DNA from: Bradyrhizobium sp. Rc3b
Lineage (GTDB): Bacteria > Pseudomonadota > Alphaproteobacteria > Rhizobiales > Xanthobacteraceae
Length of the DNA: 64,000 nucleotides
NCBI RefSeq assembly: GCF_900114915.1
Contig: NZ_FOUS01000003.1
Coordinates: 372,001-436,000 of the forward strand
Direction: 5' to 3'
Made by a program: the position numbers and the translations under genes. Shown here one piece after another: positions 1-8,659 of this stretch (within the stretch, counting starts at the first letter, position 1; each line of letters starts with the position of its first letter). The notes beneath the pieces are model-generated. The model worked only from the letters and a program-made list of their open reading frames with translations. It made no database searches and had not been told where the DNA came from.

Positions 1-78
1 CCCGTCGAGATGCTGATGCGACAGCGGCTCGAGACGGGCGTGCTGTCCACGCAGGGTGATGGGATCGGGCCAGGGCAT
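1..78 (-). CDS. GNAT-family N-acetyltransferase, N-terminal fragment
   Basis: Only the first 26 codons are inside the window; the gene runs off the left edge. It begins MPWPDPITLRGQHARLEPL, which matches the usual start of RimJ/RimL-like GNAT acetyltransferases (a short beta strand, then RLEPL and an H-x-x-x-L stretch). A ribosome binding site (GGAGAG) lies 7 bases before the ATG. The acetyl-CoA binding core is not visible, so the family call rests on this N-terminal strand alone and the substrate is unknown. Confidence 0.5.
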   Translation of the reverse strand, partial: MPWPDPITLRGQHARLEPLSHQHLDG

Positions 79-128
79 TTGAGGTCTCTCCTTACGTCAC
101 TGTGCGCCGAGGCATTCCGGTGCCAGAT

Positions 129-230
129 CCTCATCCTGAGGAGCGCGGAACGGCGTCTCGAAGGATGAAGGCCCGGCTGGTGGCCTCGCCCTTCGAGACG
201 CGCGCCAAGGGCGCGCTCCTCAGGGTGAGG
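129..230. repeat. Intergenic palindromic repeat, family A
   Basis: The stretch opens with CCTCATCCTGAGGAGCGCG and closes with the near-complement CGCGCTCCTCAGGGTGAGG. Inside lies a second pair, CTCGAAGGATGAAGG against CCCTTCGAGACGCGCG. The whole can fold into a long branched hairpin. The same design recurs at 40664-40792. It codes for nothing recognisable and lies in the gap between the GNAT fragment and the SMP-30 gene. Confidence 0.75.
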
Positions 231-271
231 GTCTGAGAGTTACCTCGCCTCCCGCACAATGACGGCTTGGC

Positions 272-1198
272 TCACTTGTTCAAAAAATTCAACGGCAATC
301 CGCTGCGCGGCCAGTCCATGGCGACCAGCTCGCCCTTGCCTGACAGCGTGATGTAGGCCGTCTTCAGCTCGGGGCCGCCGAAGGCGATGTTGGTGGTGAC
401 GCGGTCGCCGGTCGGGACCTGCTCGACCAGCGTGCCATCGGGTGCGATCACCGAGATGCAGCCGGAGACGAGGGTGGCGACGCAGACATTGCCGCCGGCT
501 TCCACCGCGAGCGAGTCGAACATCTGGTAGCCGCCGAGGCCGCAGATCGGCTTGCCGCGCTCGCCACGATAGATCACGTCGCGCGGCTTCAGCGTGCCGG
601 GCGCGGAGAGCTCGTAGGCCCACAGCCGGCCGGTCGGCGTCTCCGCGATGTAGACGGTATTCTCATCCGGCGACAGCCCGATGCCGTTGGCCGGCAAAAT
701 GCCGTGCACGATCTCGACGAGCTCGGTCATCCCGGGCTTGAGGTAGTACATGCCGCCGACGTCCATCTCGCGCGCGCGGCGCTTGCCGAGATCGGAGAAC
801 CACAGGCCGCCCTGCTTGTCGAACACCAGATCGTTCGGCCCGCGCAGATCGTGCTCGCCGCATCTGGTGACGACGGTCTCGACCTTGCCGGATTGCAGAT
901 CGACACGCTGGATCGAGCCGCCGAGGTAATCGTCCGGCTGCGGGCCCGGCATGATCATGTTGCGGGTCGGGATCCAGGAGAAGCCGCCGTTGTTGCAGAT
1001 GTAGATCTTGCCGTCGGGCCCGAGCGCGGCACCGTTCGGGCCGCCCGGAATCTTCGCGACGATCTCCTTGCGGCCGTCGGGATAAACGCGCGTCAGGCGC
1101 TGGCCACGGATCTCCACCAGCACCACCGAACCGTCCGGCATCACGACCGGCCCTTCGGGAAATTCGAGGTCGGTGGCGAGAACGCGGACGTCAGACAT
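272..1198 (-). CDS. SMP-30/gluconolactonase-family lactonase
   Basis: A 308-residue protein of the SMP-30/gluconolactonase/LRE beta-propeller family, which usually hydrolyses sugar lactones using a divalent metal. Family hallmarks seen are LEFPEGPVV near residue 10 (the metal-binding Glu), PNGAALGPDGKIYICNNGG near 65-85, GPNDLVFDKQGGLWFSD near 125-140 (Asn ligand) and LSPDENTVYIAET near 180-190. The start is placed at the internal ATG before SDVRV because it has a strong GGGAGGG site just upstream; a longer frame to 1303 has no such support. The enolase-superfamily enzyme at 2344 could act on the acid sugar released here, but that link is inference. The substrate cannot be told from sequence. 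Confidence 0.88.
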   Translation of the reverse strand: MSDVRVLATDLEFPEGPVVMPDGSVVLVEIRGQRLTRVYPDGRKEIVAKIPGGPNGAALGPDGKIYICNNGGFSWIPTRNMIMPGPQPDDYLGGSIQRVDLQSGKVETVVTRCGEHDLRGPNDLVFDKQGGLWFSDLGKRRAREMDVGGMYYLKPGMTELVEIVHGILPANGIGLSPDENTVYIAETPTGRLWAYELSAPGTLKPRDVIYRGERGKPICGLGGYQMFDSLAVEAGGNVCVATLVSGCISVIAPDGTLVEQVPTGDRVTTNIAFGGPELKTAYITLSGKGELVAMDWPRSGLPLNFLNK

Positions 1199-1337
1199 TG
1201 GGGACCCTCCCGGCTGCTTGTTATGGCTTGCACGGGATGTCCGGCACGGGCCCCACACGCAAGATTTGCCTGCGGTTATGACAAAGTCGCCTCGGCTTGC
1301 CAAGCAAGCGGGATGGTATGCCAGCGTTGCGGAAGCC

Positions 1338-2171
1338 CTAATGCTTCACCGGCAGCCAGATCTCGAAGCCACCATTCCCGGTTGCGGGATCGAACGCCTC
1401 GTCGTAGCGCTCGAAGCTCGGCGCGTCCGCGGCCGTCAATCCCGAGGCTGGCAGCCATCGATTCCAGATCGTGTTGACGGTGCGGCGGATCGAGGCGACG
1501 TGCTCGGTATGCGTGAACACCGCATAGCGCTGCTCAGGGATGCGGATGCGGGCGAAGCGTCGCGGCAGGTCCGAGAACTCGGCGACCTCGACGCCGGCGA
1601 TGTAGTCGAAATTGCCGGAATCGTCGCCGTTGCAGCAGACGCCGTAGGCGACCTGTCCGACCCTCGATGGAATATCGGCGACCTCCTGATGAAAGCGGTG
1701 CCAGAGGCCGGGGATGACGGCGCCGTTGTCGCAGGAGATGCGCTCGCCGGGACCGGCGACGAGCAACGCCCGCTCGGTCTCGAAACGCGGCGGGGCGAGA
1801 TGGTCGAGCATGGTGGAGTCCATGAGGATCGGCTCCTGAAGCTTGAGGTCATTGGCGCACATCGCCGCCCTGACCGCTTCGGGCGTGGTGCCGAATTGGT
1901 CGCGGAACGCGCGGGTGAAGGCTTCGTGCGAGCCGTAATCGGCCTCCAGCGCCAGCGACAGAATGTCGGGCGCGCCGTTCGCGAGAAGACGCGCCGCCTC
2001 GGTCAGCCGCCGCGCGCGGACGTAGCGCATCACCGGAAGGCCGGTGGCTGCGGCAAACGCGCGCACGATGTGGAACCGCGACACGCCCGCGATCGCAGCG
2101 ATCTCGTCGAGCGTCATCGGCTCGGCCAGATGGCTCTCGATATACCAGAGCGCGCGTTGGGCAGGGTTCAT
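1338..2171 (-). CDS. AraC-family regulator with GyrI-like effector domain
   Basis: A 277-residue regulator built like Rob/SoxS-type proteins in reverse order to classical AraC: the DNA-binding domain comes first (about residues 5-105, two helix-turn-helix units, TLDEIAAIAGVSRFHIVRAF and an ALEADYGSHEAFTRAFRD recognition helix, ending in the FGTTPEAVR signature), followed by a GyrI-like/AraC effector-binding domain (about 120-277). GyrI-like domains bind small hydrophobic or cationic molecules. It reads away from the enolase-family gene at 2344, with about 170 bases between them, so divergent regulation of that gene is plausible. The ligand is unknown. Confidence 0.88.
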   Translation of the reverse strand: MNPAQRALWYIESHLAEPMTLDEIAAIAGVSRFHIVRAFAAATGLPVMRYVRARRLTEAARLLANGAPDILSLALEADYGSHEAFTRAFRDQFGTTPEAVRAAMCANDLKLQEPILMDSTMLDHLAPPRFETERALLVAGPGERISCDNGAVIPGLWHRFHQEVADIPSRVGQVAYGVCCNGDDSGNFDYIAGVEVAEFSDLPRRFARIRIPEQRYAVFTHTEHVASIRRTVNTIWNRWLPASGLTAADAPSFERYDEAFDPATGNGGFEIWLPVKH

Positions 2172-2343
2172 GGCGGCTCAACCCTCGTTCGAAGCGTGAC
2201 GATGATGCGCCCTCAGCGCCGGCTTCGCTTGATCGGCATTGCTGTGCTCGCGTGAGGATAGTCCGGGAAAAGCCACTGGCAACGCCCCGGCATTCGCGGC
2301 TAGACTGTTTCGAACCGCTCACGAGAAAGAGGAACCCCACGTC

Positions 2344-3447
2344 ATGGACATCACCGATGTGCGGGCACACCATATCCGCATCCCCTATGACGCCGGTGTC
2401 GCGAGCTTTCGCCAGGGCGCGTCCGCGATTACCGCGCTCGACATGGTGCTGGTCGAGGTCATCACCGATGCCGGGCTGACCGGCTGGGGCGACGCCTTTG
2501 CCTATGTCTGCCCGCGCACCGCGCGCAGCGCCGTCGAGGAGATGATCGCACCGCAGGCCCGCGGGCTGAAGGTGCCCGATACGGCCGGCATTCCCGCTGC
2601 CATGGAGCAGATCCAGCGCAATCTGCATCTGTTCGGCCGCTACGGCATCACCATGTTCGCGATCTCAGCGCTCGACATCGCGCTGTGGGATTTGGCGGCG
2701 AAGGTGCAGGGGGTGCCCCTGCATCGCCTGCTCGGCGAGATCAGGCGCACGGCCATTCCCGCCTATGCGAGCCTGCTGCGGATCGGCTCGCCCGACAACA
2801 TCGCGGCCGAATGCAGGAAGGCGCTCGCGCTCGGCTATGGCGCGATCAAGCTGCACGAGACCACGGCGCCGGCGGTGTTCGCCGCCCGGGAGGCGATCGG
2901 ACCGACCGTTCCGCTGATGGTCGACATGAACTGCCCGCTGACGGCCGAGCAGGCGATCGCGTTCGCGACGACCTGCCGCGACGCACGGCCGATGTTTCTG
3001 GAGGAGCCGGTCTGGCCGCCGGAGGATTTCGCCGCGCTCGCCGAGGTGCGCAGCAAAGGCGGGCTCGGGATTGCCGCCGGCGAGAACGCCTGCACGGAAT
3101 ATCAATTCCGCCAGATGATGCAGGCCGGCGCGGTGAGCCACGCCCAGCCGTCGGTGACCAAGGTTGGCGGCATCACGGAATTTCTGAAGGTCGCGGCGCT
3201 CGCCGATCGGCTCGGCGTCAAGATCGTTCCGCACTCGCCGTATTTCGGTCCGGGCCTGCTCGCGACGCTGCACCTTCTGGCGACACGCGAGGACGGGCTG
3301 GTCGAAATGTTCTATCTCAAGCGCGAAGCCTGCCTCTGGAGCGGCCGCGCCGACAGCGATGCCACCGGCCATGTCGCGGTGCCCGCGGGCGCGGGGCTCG
3401 GCTATGAGCCTGATCGGGACGTGATGGAGCGCTATCGCGTGGCGTGA
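2344..3447 (+). CDS. Mandelate racemase/muconate lactonizing enzyme family protein
   Basis: A 367-residue enolase-superfamily enzyme. The N-terminal capping domain (1-130) and TIM barrel are both present. Metal ligands read as Asp194 (LMVDMN), Glu220 or 221 (FLEEPVW) and Glu247 (AAGENA), with a barrel His297 (VPHSPYFGPG). The usual K-x-K catalytic motif is altered to KLH (Lys169-Leu-His171), so the second lysine, the general base in most mandelate-racemase members, is a histidine here. The start is the ATG at MDITDV, about 14 bases after an AGAAAGAGGA stretch; the longer frame from 2239 is less likely. Abstraction of the proton next to a carboxylate is the family chemistry; whether this member dehydrates, racemises or isomerises is not known. 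Confidence 0.85.
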   Translation: MDITDVRAHHIRIPYDAGVASFRQGASAITALDMVLVEVITDAGLTGWGDAFAYVCPRTARSAVEEMIAPQARGLKVPDTAGIPAAMEQIQRNLHLFGRYGITMFAISALDIALWDLAAKVQGVPLHRLLGEIRRTAIPAYASLLRIGSPDNIAAECRKALALGYGAIKLHETTAPAVFAAREAIGPTVPLMVDMNCPLTAEQAIAFATTCRDARPMFLEEPVWPPEDFAALAEVRSKGGLGIAAGENACTEYQFRQMMQAGAVSHAQPSVTKVGGITEFLKVAALADRLGVKIVPHSPYFGPGLLATLHLLATREDGLVEMFYLKREACLWSGRADSDATGHVAVPAGAGLGYEPDRDVMERYRVA

Positions 3448-3456
3448 TCGGCTCGC

Positions 3457-3810
3457 TTATTTCGCGTCCTTCGCCGCCGGCGCGTCCTGCTTCTTCTTCA
3501 GATCATCGGCCGTCTTCACCTGCGCGGCCTGGAGATCGCCGAGCGTCTTCTGCAGGCCGGCGAGGTTCGTCTTCAGCGCATCGATCTGACGGTTTGCTGC
3601 ATCCAGCTTCTGCTGCTGGTCGAGCGCGAGCTTGGTGATCGTTTTCTGCAGGAAGTCGACATTGCTCTGCAGGCAGCTGGTGCGCCGCTCCATGGTCTTC
3701 TCGACCGTGCAGATCTCGATACCGGGCACGTCCTGCGCGTGCACCTGCGCATTCGCCAGCGTTGCGAGCAGCAATATTGCGAAACAAACGCCGGCGTTTC
3801 GAAGCAGCAT
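3457..3810 (-). CDS. Small periplasmic coiled-coil protein, unknown function
   Basis: A 117-residue protein with a clear signal peptide (MLLRNAGVCFAILLLATLANAQVHA, cleavage about residue 25). It has a short segment with two cysteines (EICTVEKTMERRTSC) that could form a disulphide, then a long Gln/Leu/Lys-rich heptad region from about residue 50 to the Lys-rich C-terminus. It is probably an exported coiled-coil protein. A GAGAGGAA ribosome binding site precedes the ATG. It converges with the enolase-family gene, 9 bases away. No family recognised. Confidence 0.75.
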   Translation of the reverse strand: MLLRNAGVCFAILLLATLANAQVHAQDVPGIEICTVEKTMERRTSCLQSNVDFLQKTITKLALDQQQKLDAANRQIDALKTNLAGLQKTLGDLQAAQVKTADDLKKKQDAPAAKDAK

Positions 3811-3993
3811 GAAAGGTTCCTCTCCGATCGATCACGGCAATGTGCGCTGTTTGCGCACAGCCACTCAAGGCTACCACACTCGCACCGCATTCTCGCGTTG
3901 AGCTTGCATCGTTCCCTTGGACGGGGAACGATGATCCGCACGCGGAAGAAGTGGGCGCTCGTTCCGCGGCTTTGTTTAGGGGAGATTTTTGGA

Positions 3994-4218
3994 ATGGCAA
4001 CGCGCGATAGACGACTGGCGGAATTCGACGGCGCCGGAGAACCACCGCCGGGCCTGGCGCTCGAAGTGCTGTGCGAGGACCACAGCGGAACGTACCAACT
4101 GCCGTTCGCCTGTCGCTATGTCGAGGGACGCTGGCAGAACCACGAGGCCGGCATCGCGGTCGAAGCGACCGTCATCGGCTGGCGCCTGCCGCGCGTGAGG
4201 CAGCGCGGGGCCGCCTGA
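3994..4218 (+). CDS. Small conserved hypothetical protein
   Basis: A 74-residue soluble protein beginning MATRDRRLAEF. It resembles a small family common in Bradyrhizobium whose members share a PPPG-x-LEVLCEDH-x-GTY-x-LPF-x-C core, present here at about residues 17-45, followed by a conserved GW near the end. The ATG at 3994 is chosen over an earlier in-frame ATG at 3931 because of a GGGGAG site at 9-10 bases. The function is not known. Confidence 0.7.
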   Translation: MATRDRRLAEFDGAGEPPPGLALEVLCEDHSGTYQLPFACRYVEGRWQNHEAGIAVEATVIGWRLPRVRQRGAA

Positions 4219-4245
4219 CGCCCATATTTGTTCCAAAATGCAACG

Positions 4246-4281
4246 GGGCCGCGCTCCGTCTTAACCTTCGGAACGCGGCCC
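4246..4281. terminator. Strong hairpin downstream of the small gene
   Basis: GGGCCGCGCTCCG pairs with CGGAACGCGGCCC with one G-T style mismatch across a 10-base AT-rich loop. It lies 28 bases after the stop codon at 4218. No T-run follows, so it could be a factor-dependent stop or an mRNA-stabilising hairpin rather than a classical terminator. Confidence 0.45.
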
Positions 4282-4497
4282 GAACGAATCACGTCCGAAT
4301 CAGCCGAACGGACGTGTACGCAGCTGTTCACGGCTAGATATCGATGTGGCTTGGCCGGCGCGTACAATATCTGCGCAGCGCGGTGGATGGCCCACGCCTC
4401 GCACGGGCGCCAAAGGTTAATCGCGAAAAGGACATAGCGCTCAAGTTGCTGTGGCCGGTCCCCGCCCCCGAAACAGGCAGGGCCAGGCAAGGCCTGC

Positions 4498-5154
4498 CTA
4501 ATATTCGACCTCGAGCTCCTCGATCTCGGCCGGCTCTTCCCTCGCCGCCGCGATCCATTCCTTCATCTCATCCATCGCCATGATGGTGTCGGCGTAGGCC
4601 TTCAGCTGCGGCTCGAGCTTGACGTCGTAGGTGACGAAGCGCGTCACCACGGGCGCGTACATCGCATCCGCCATGGTTCGCCGCTCGCCGAACAGGAACG
4701 GGCCGCCGGATTTCTCCAGACAGTCGCGCCAGATCGACCAGACCCGATCGATGTCGGCCTGCGCGCGCGACCAGATCTTGAAGCCGGGAAAACGTCCCTT
4801 CAGATTCACCGGCAGCGAGGCGCGCAGCGTGGTGAAGCCGGAGTGGATTTCGCCCGAGATCGAGCGGCAATGGGCGCGCTGCACGCGATCATCAGGCAGC
4901 AGCCCGGCTGACGGCATCGCCTCGTTGAGGTATTCGGCGATCGCCAGCGTATCCCACACCACGGCACCGTCGTGCCGCAGGCACGGCACCAGGATCGACG
5001 ACGACAGCAAGAGGATTTCGGCGCGCGCCGACGGATCGTCCGGCGCGGTGACGATTTCCTCGAAATCGAGCCCGGAGAATTTCGTCAGCAGCCAGCCGCG
5101 CAGCGACCAGGACGAGTAGTTCTTGCTGCTGATGGTCAGAGTCGCCTTCGCCAT
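4498..5154 (-). CDS. Glutathione S-transferase family protein
   Basis: A 218-residue protein with a thioredoxin-fold N-terminal domain (1-80) and an all-helical C-terminal domain. The N-terminal SSKNYSSWSLRGW segment has the serine-rich glutathione-contact region; SSSILVPCLRHDGAVVWDTLAI carries the cis-Pro loop (VPCL) and the usual D-S/T-like DT motif that holds the gamma-glutamyl group. TMADAMYAPVVTRF matches the conserved N-capping box of helix 6 (normally S/T-x-x-D). The protein ends in a run of acidic residues (EELEVEY). Its substrate is unknown; the family covers detoxification and peroxide repair. It faces away from the PHB depolymerase gene. Confidence 0.88.
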   Translation of the reverse strand: MAKATLTISSKNYSSWSLRGWLLTKFSGLDFEEIVTAPDDPSARAEILLLSSSILVPCLRHDGAVVWDTLAIAEYLNEAMPSAGLLPDDRVQRAHCRSISGEIHSGFTTLRASLPVNLKGRFPGFKIWSRAQADIDRVWSIWRDCLEKSGGPFLFGERRTMADAMYAPVVTRFVTYDVKLEPQLKAYADTIMAMDEMKEWIAAAREEPAEIEELEVEY

Positions 5155-5312
5155 ATGGCCATTCCCTCACGCCTGGGCGCGCACTGCCGCGCGTGCGTGC
5201 CCCGTCCTTCCCGCCCAAAGAGCAGCAAGCGACGTGCCAATTTTCCCGGCGGTCCAGCTCCCATCTGGCTTCGATATTGCATCACGAAGGGGGGACAGGT
5301 GGGCACTTCAGT

Positions 5313-6536
5313 ATGATGTCGATGTATTATCAGGCCTTTCAGAACCAGATGGACCTGACAGCGCCGTGGCGGGCGGGGGCTTCGTCCGCGCTCAAATTCC
5401 TCAATCTGGTGCCGCAGGGCATGTCGGACCAGGTCGTCGGCCGTCTCTCGGCGGCGCTGGAGCTGATCTCGCGCTCCACCCTCACCTATCATCGCCCGGC
5501 CTACGGCATCGACAGCGTCATGGTCGGCAATCGCGAAGTCGCCGTCACCGAGGAGGTCGCCTACGCGACACCGTTTGGCTCGCTGCTGCACTTCAGGAAG
5601 GACGGCGTGACGGAGCAGCCGCGCATGCTGCTGGTGGCGCCGATGTCCGGCCATTTCGCGACGCTCTTGCGCGGCACCGTGCAGACGCTGCTGCAGGACC
5701 ACGACGTCTACATCACCGACTGGCACAATCCGCGCGACATTCCGCGCAGCGAGGGCCGCTTCGGGCTCGACGACTACACCGAGCATCTGATCGATTTCCT
5801 CGGACAGCTCGGCCCGCGCCCGCACATGGTGGCGATCTGCCAGCCGTCGGTGTCGGCGCTCGCGGCCGCCGCGATCATGTGCGAGGACAACCATCCCTCG
5901 CGCCCGGCGACGCTGACGCTGATGGCGGGGCCGATCGACACCCGCATCCAGCCGACCAGGGTCAACGACTTCGCCAAGAGCAAGCCGATCGAATGGTTCG
6001 AGCGGAACCTGATCAACTACGTGCCGATGCAGTGCCGCGGCGCGCTGCGGAAAGTCTATCCCGGCTTCGTGCAGCTCACCGCCTTCGTCTCGATGAACCT
6101 CGAGCGCCACATCAAGCAGCACATGGATCTCGCCAACCACATCGCCAAGGGCGAGAACGACAAGGCCGCGACCATCAAGACTTTCTACGACGAATATTTC
6201 GCCGTGATGGACCTGCCGGCCGAGTTCTACATCGAGACCGTGCGCGACGTGTTCCAGGAGCACCTGTTGCCGCAAGGCAGACTGATGCATCGCGGCCGCC
6301 CGGTGAACACCAAGGCCGTCAGCCGCATGGGGCTGATGACGGTCGAAGGCGAGAAGGACGACATCTGCTCGATCGGCCAGACGCTGGCCGCGCAGGACCT
6401 CTGCACCGGCGTGCGCGCTTATCGGCGCGTCCACCACATGCAGGCCGGCGTTGGCCATTACGGCGTGTTCTCAGGCCGCCGCTGGAATAACGAGATCTAT
6501 CCGCTGCTGCGGGATTTCGTGCACGTGAATTCGTGA
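5313..6536 (+). CDS. phaZ: Intracellular polyhydroxybutyrate depolymerase
   Basis: A 407-residue cytoplasmic esterase that breaks down stored polyhydroxybutyrate granules. It has the alpha/beta hydrolase core of the short-chain-length intracellular PHA depolymerases. The nucleophile elbow reads AICQPSVSA, with a cysteine (about Cys176) where lipases carry Gly-x-Ser, as known for the PhaZ1 type of Cupriavidus. The acid is probably the Asp in EGEKDD near residue 350 and the base the His in GVGHYGVFSG near 385. No signal peptide is present, which fits an intracellular role. The start MMSMYYQ follows AGGTGGG; either of two adjacent ATGs could be used. It converges with the diguanylate cyclase gene, 30 bases away. 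Confidence 0.93.
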   Translation: MMSMYYQAFQNQMDLTAPWRAGASSALKFLNLVPQGMSDQVVGRLSAALELISRSTLTYHRPAYGIDSVMVGNREVAVTEEVAYATPFGSLLHFRKDGVTEQPRMLLVAPMSGHFATLLRGTVQTLLQDHDVYITDWHNPRDIPRSEGRFGLDDYTEHLIDFLGQLGPRPHMVAICQPSVSALAAAAIMCEDNHPSRPATLTLMAGPIDTRIQPTRVNDFAKSKPIEWFERNLINYVPMQCRGALRKVYPGFVQLTAFVSMNLERHIKQHMDLANHIAKGENDKAATIKTFYDEYFAVMDLPAEFYIETVRDVFQEHLLPQGRLMHRGRPVNTKAVSRMGLMTVEGEKDDICSIGQTLAAQDLCTGVRAYRRVHHMQAGVGHYGVFSGRRWNNEIYPLLRDFVHVNS

Positions 6537-6566
6537 CACCACGCCGCGGCGCGCTGGAATTGCTCT

Positions 6567-8471
6567 TCAAGCCCGTATCGAGCCGGGCCACGCGACGACT
6601 TGCCCTGACATCACCATGCGGTTGCGTCCGCCCTCCTTGGCGGCGTAAAGCGCCTTATCCGCAGCCGCTATCAGCGACGTGCAATCCGCCTTGTCGCCGA
6701 ACGAATGATATGTGGCGCCACCAATGCTGAGGGTGACCTGCCTGGATGACGGGTTGAGCGCGTGCAGGATGCCGAGGTCCTCGATCGCCTGCCGGATTCG
6801 CTCGCCGACCTGCTCGCAACCTCCTGCGTCGGTATTCGGTAGCAGCAAGGCGAATTCCTCACCACCGTACCGGGCCGCCACGTCTGCCGGCCGTCTGGCC
6901 TGCTGCGCCAGGACCCCCGCGATTGAGCGGAGACATGAATCGCCCGCTTGATGCCCGTACCGGTCGTTGAAGCTCTTGAAATGATCGACGTCCATCAGCA
7001 GCAGTGACAGAGGCGTTCCTTCCCGCCTGGCCCGGTCCCATTCCGCCTCCAGCCGCTCGTCGAAGTGTCTGCGATTTGCCAAGGCCGTCAGGCCGTCCGA
7101 ACTGGCGAGAGCCGCCAGCCTATCCTCCAGATCCTTGCGTTCGGTCATGTCGCGCGAGATCGCCACCACGCCGTTGATGTGTCCACTCTGCGCACTCCTC
7201 GTGACGCGCAGCGCAGTTTCGACCCAGATCTCTTCCTTCTCACGATGACGGGTGCGATACGTGATTCTCGCCTCCTCGGCTTCGCCGTTCATCAATGCGG
7301 AGAGCGTTTGCTCAACTCGGGCCAAATCCGCGGGATTGATGCCGGCGAGGGCTGATGTATTCACCAATTCGTTCGGAGCCCAGCCAAGGATTCGAGCGGT
7401 GGACGGCGACGCATAGAGGATCCGTCCATCGACTGCGACGCGCATGACCATGTCTCCCGACTGCTCTGCAAGGAGGCGAAAATCCGCCTCCTTGGCAACC
7501 AGGGCAGCGGCCATCTTCTGCCGCAGGTGCAACTGGCGCACCAGAAAGAGCCCGGCAACACCAAGCCCACCTGTCAGCGCCAGGACTGCGGCAATGCGCG
7601 TCAGCGCGGCTCTGCGCCAGGGGGCCAAGACGTCATCTTCTGATTCCGTAGCAACGAGGAGAACGGGGTAGCGGCTGCTGAGTTGATAGAAGCTCAGACG
7701 CCGAACGCCGTCGAGAGGCGACGTGAAGTAGTAGACGCCCGCAGCCGGCCGCTCGCGAATAGTCTTGAAAAGCGGAGCACTCGACAGATCGCGGCCCGTG
7801 TATCCGTTGTCCGGGGTACGCGCGAGGACAATGCCTCCCGCGGTCGCCAGAGCGATTGAACCATTCCGGCCAACGTCGAACCCGCGATAAAATTGCAGAA
7901 AATAGTCGACATCGATCGTCGTAAGGGCAACTCCGGCAAAACTGCCGTCAGGATGATTGAAGCGCCGTGACGCGGTGATGATCCATTGACCGCCCGATCT
8001 ACTCTTCACCGGATTCCCAATGAAGGTGCCCCTGTCCGCCACGGCACGATGATGCTGGAAATAATCTCGGTCGCTGTTGTTGAGACGGGCGAAATCCACT
8101 GGCTCGCTGGTTGCGAGCCAGCGGCCGGTCTCGTCGTAGATAAATACGGCGCGGATCCGGTTCGCGGCTTTGCGTCGGGTCAAAAAGGTCTGAATCTTGG
8201 CGATTGCCGCTGGCCCGGCTCCCTCCAGTTCGAGTTGACCAACCAGCACATTCAGAACGGTGTCCGCGAGTTCGAACGTGTCGTCCGCGTGTTGCGTCAG
8301 CGACCGGGCCAGATTGGCCATGTCCGTTTCGGAACCCTTCAGCACCGCCAGTCGCGAGGACCATTCCCGCCAGCCGCTGAGCGCGACAATCGCCATACAG
8401 GCGACCGCCACGAATGCCGAGACCCAGAACGTCAGACGCCCCTGGCGAACATCACTACGGTGATCGATCAA
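6567..8471 (-). CDS. Membrane diguanylate cyclase (dCache-PAS-GGDEF)
   Basis: It makes the second messenger c-di-GMP. Order: a transmembrane helix (about residues 14-34), a periplasmic Cache-like sensor, a second helix (ALTRIAAVLALTGGLGVAGLF), a PAS domain with trailing PAC segment, then GGDEF. The active site is GGEEF (about 536-540), with an intact inhibitory I-site RPAD five residues before it, so product inhibition is expected. The start is set at a TTG at 8471 because a GGAGGG site lies 9 bases before it; a TTG at 8492 would add seven residues but has no such site. It is the third same-strand gene after the HlyD and PilZ-glycosyltransferase genes, about 190 bases downstream, and may supply c-di-GMP to that synthase. 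The Cache ligand is unknown. Confidence 0.9.
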   Translation of the reverse strand: MIDHRSDVRQGRLTFWVSAFVAVACMAIVALSGWREWSSRLAVLKGSETDMANLARSLTQHADDTFELADTVLNVLVGQLELEGAGPAAIAKIQTFLTRRKAANRIRAVFIYDETGRWLATSEPVDFARLNNSDRDYFQHHRAVADRGTFIGNPVKSRSGGQWIITASRRFNHPDGSFAGVALTTIDVDYFLQFYRGFDVGRNGSIALATAGGIVLARTPDNGYTGRDLSSAPLFKTIRERPAAGVYYFTSPLDGVRRLSFYQLSSRYPVLLVATESEDDVLAPWRRAALTRIAAVLALTGGLGVAGLFLVRQLHLRQKMAAALVAKEADFRLLAEQSGDMVMRVAVDGRILYASPSTARILGWAPNELVNTSALAGINPADLARVEQTLSALMNGEAEEARITYRTRHREKEEIWVETALRVTRSAQSGHINGVVAISRDMTERKDLEDRLAALASSDGLTALANRRHFDERLEAEWDRARREGTPLSLLLMDVDHFKSFNDRYGHQAGDSCLRSIAGVLAQQARRPADVAARYGGEEFALLLPNTDAGGCEQVGERIRQAIEDLGILHALNPSSRQVTLSIGGATYHSFGDKADCTSLIAAADKALYAAKEGGRNRMVMSGQVVAWPGSIRA

Positions 8472-8659
8472 GAGATGTTCCCTCCACCCCAACCCCGTAA
8501 ACGCCTTGGGCTAAGGGATAGTTGCTCGTTCCGGTTGAGTTTCTGGCAGGGCTTCGGAAGACTGACGGCATCGATGAGCGGCTTGACGTCGATCGATAAC
8601 CCTTCGACCGGTCGGGCGAGAAGGACACCACAGCAATCAGCCCGACTTGACGGCCTCGC

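Noticed and set aside
3911..3960. EcfG-type promoter near GGGGAACG ahead of the small gene at 3994
   Set aside because: The nearest CGTT is about 30 bases away, far from the required 16-17.
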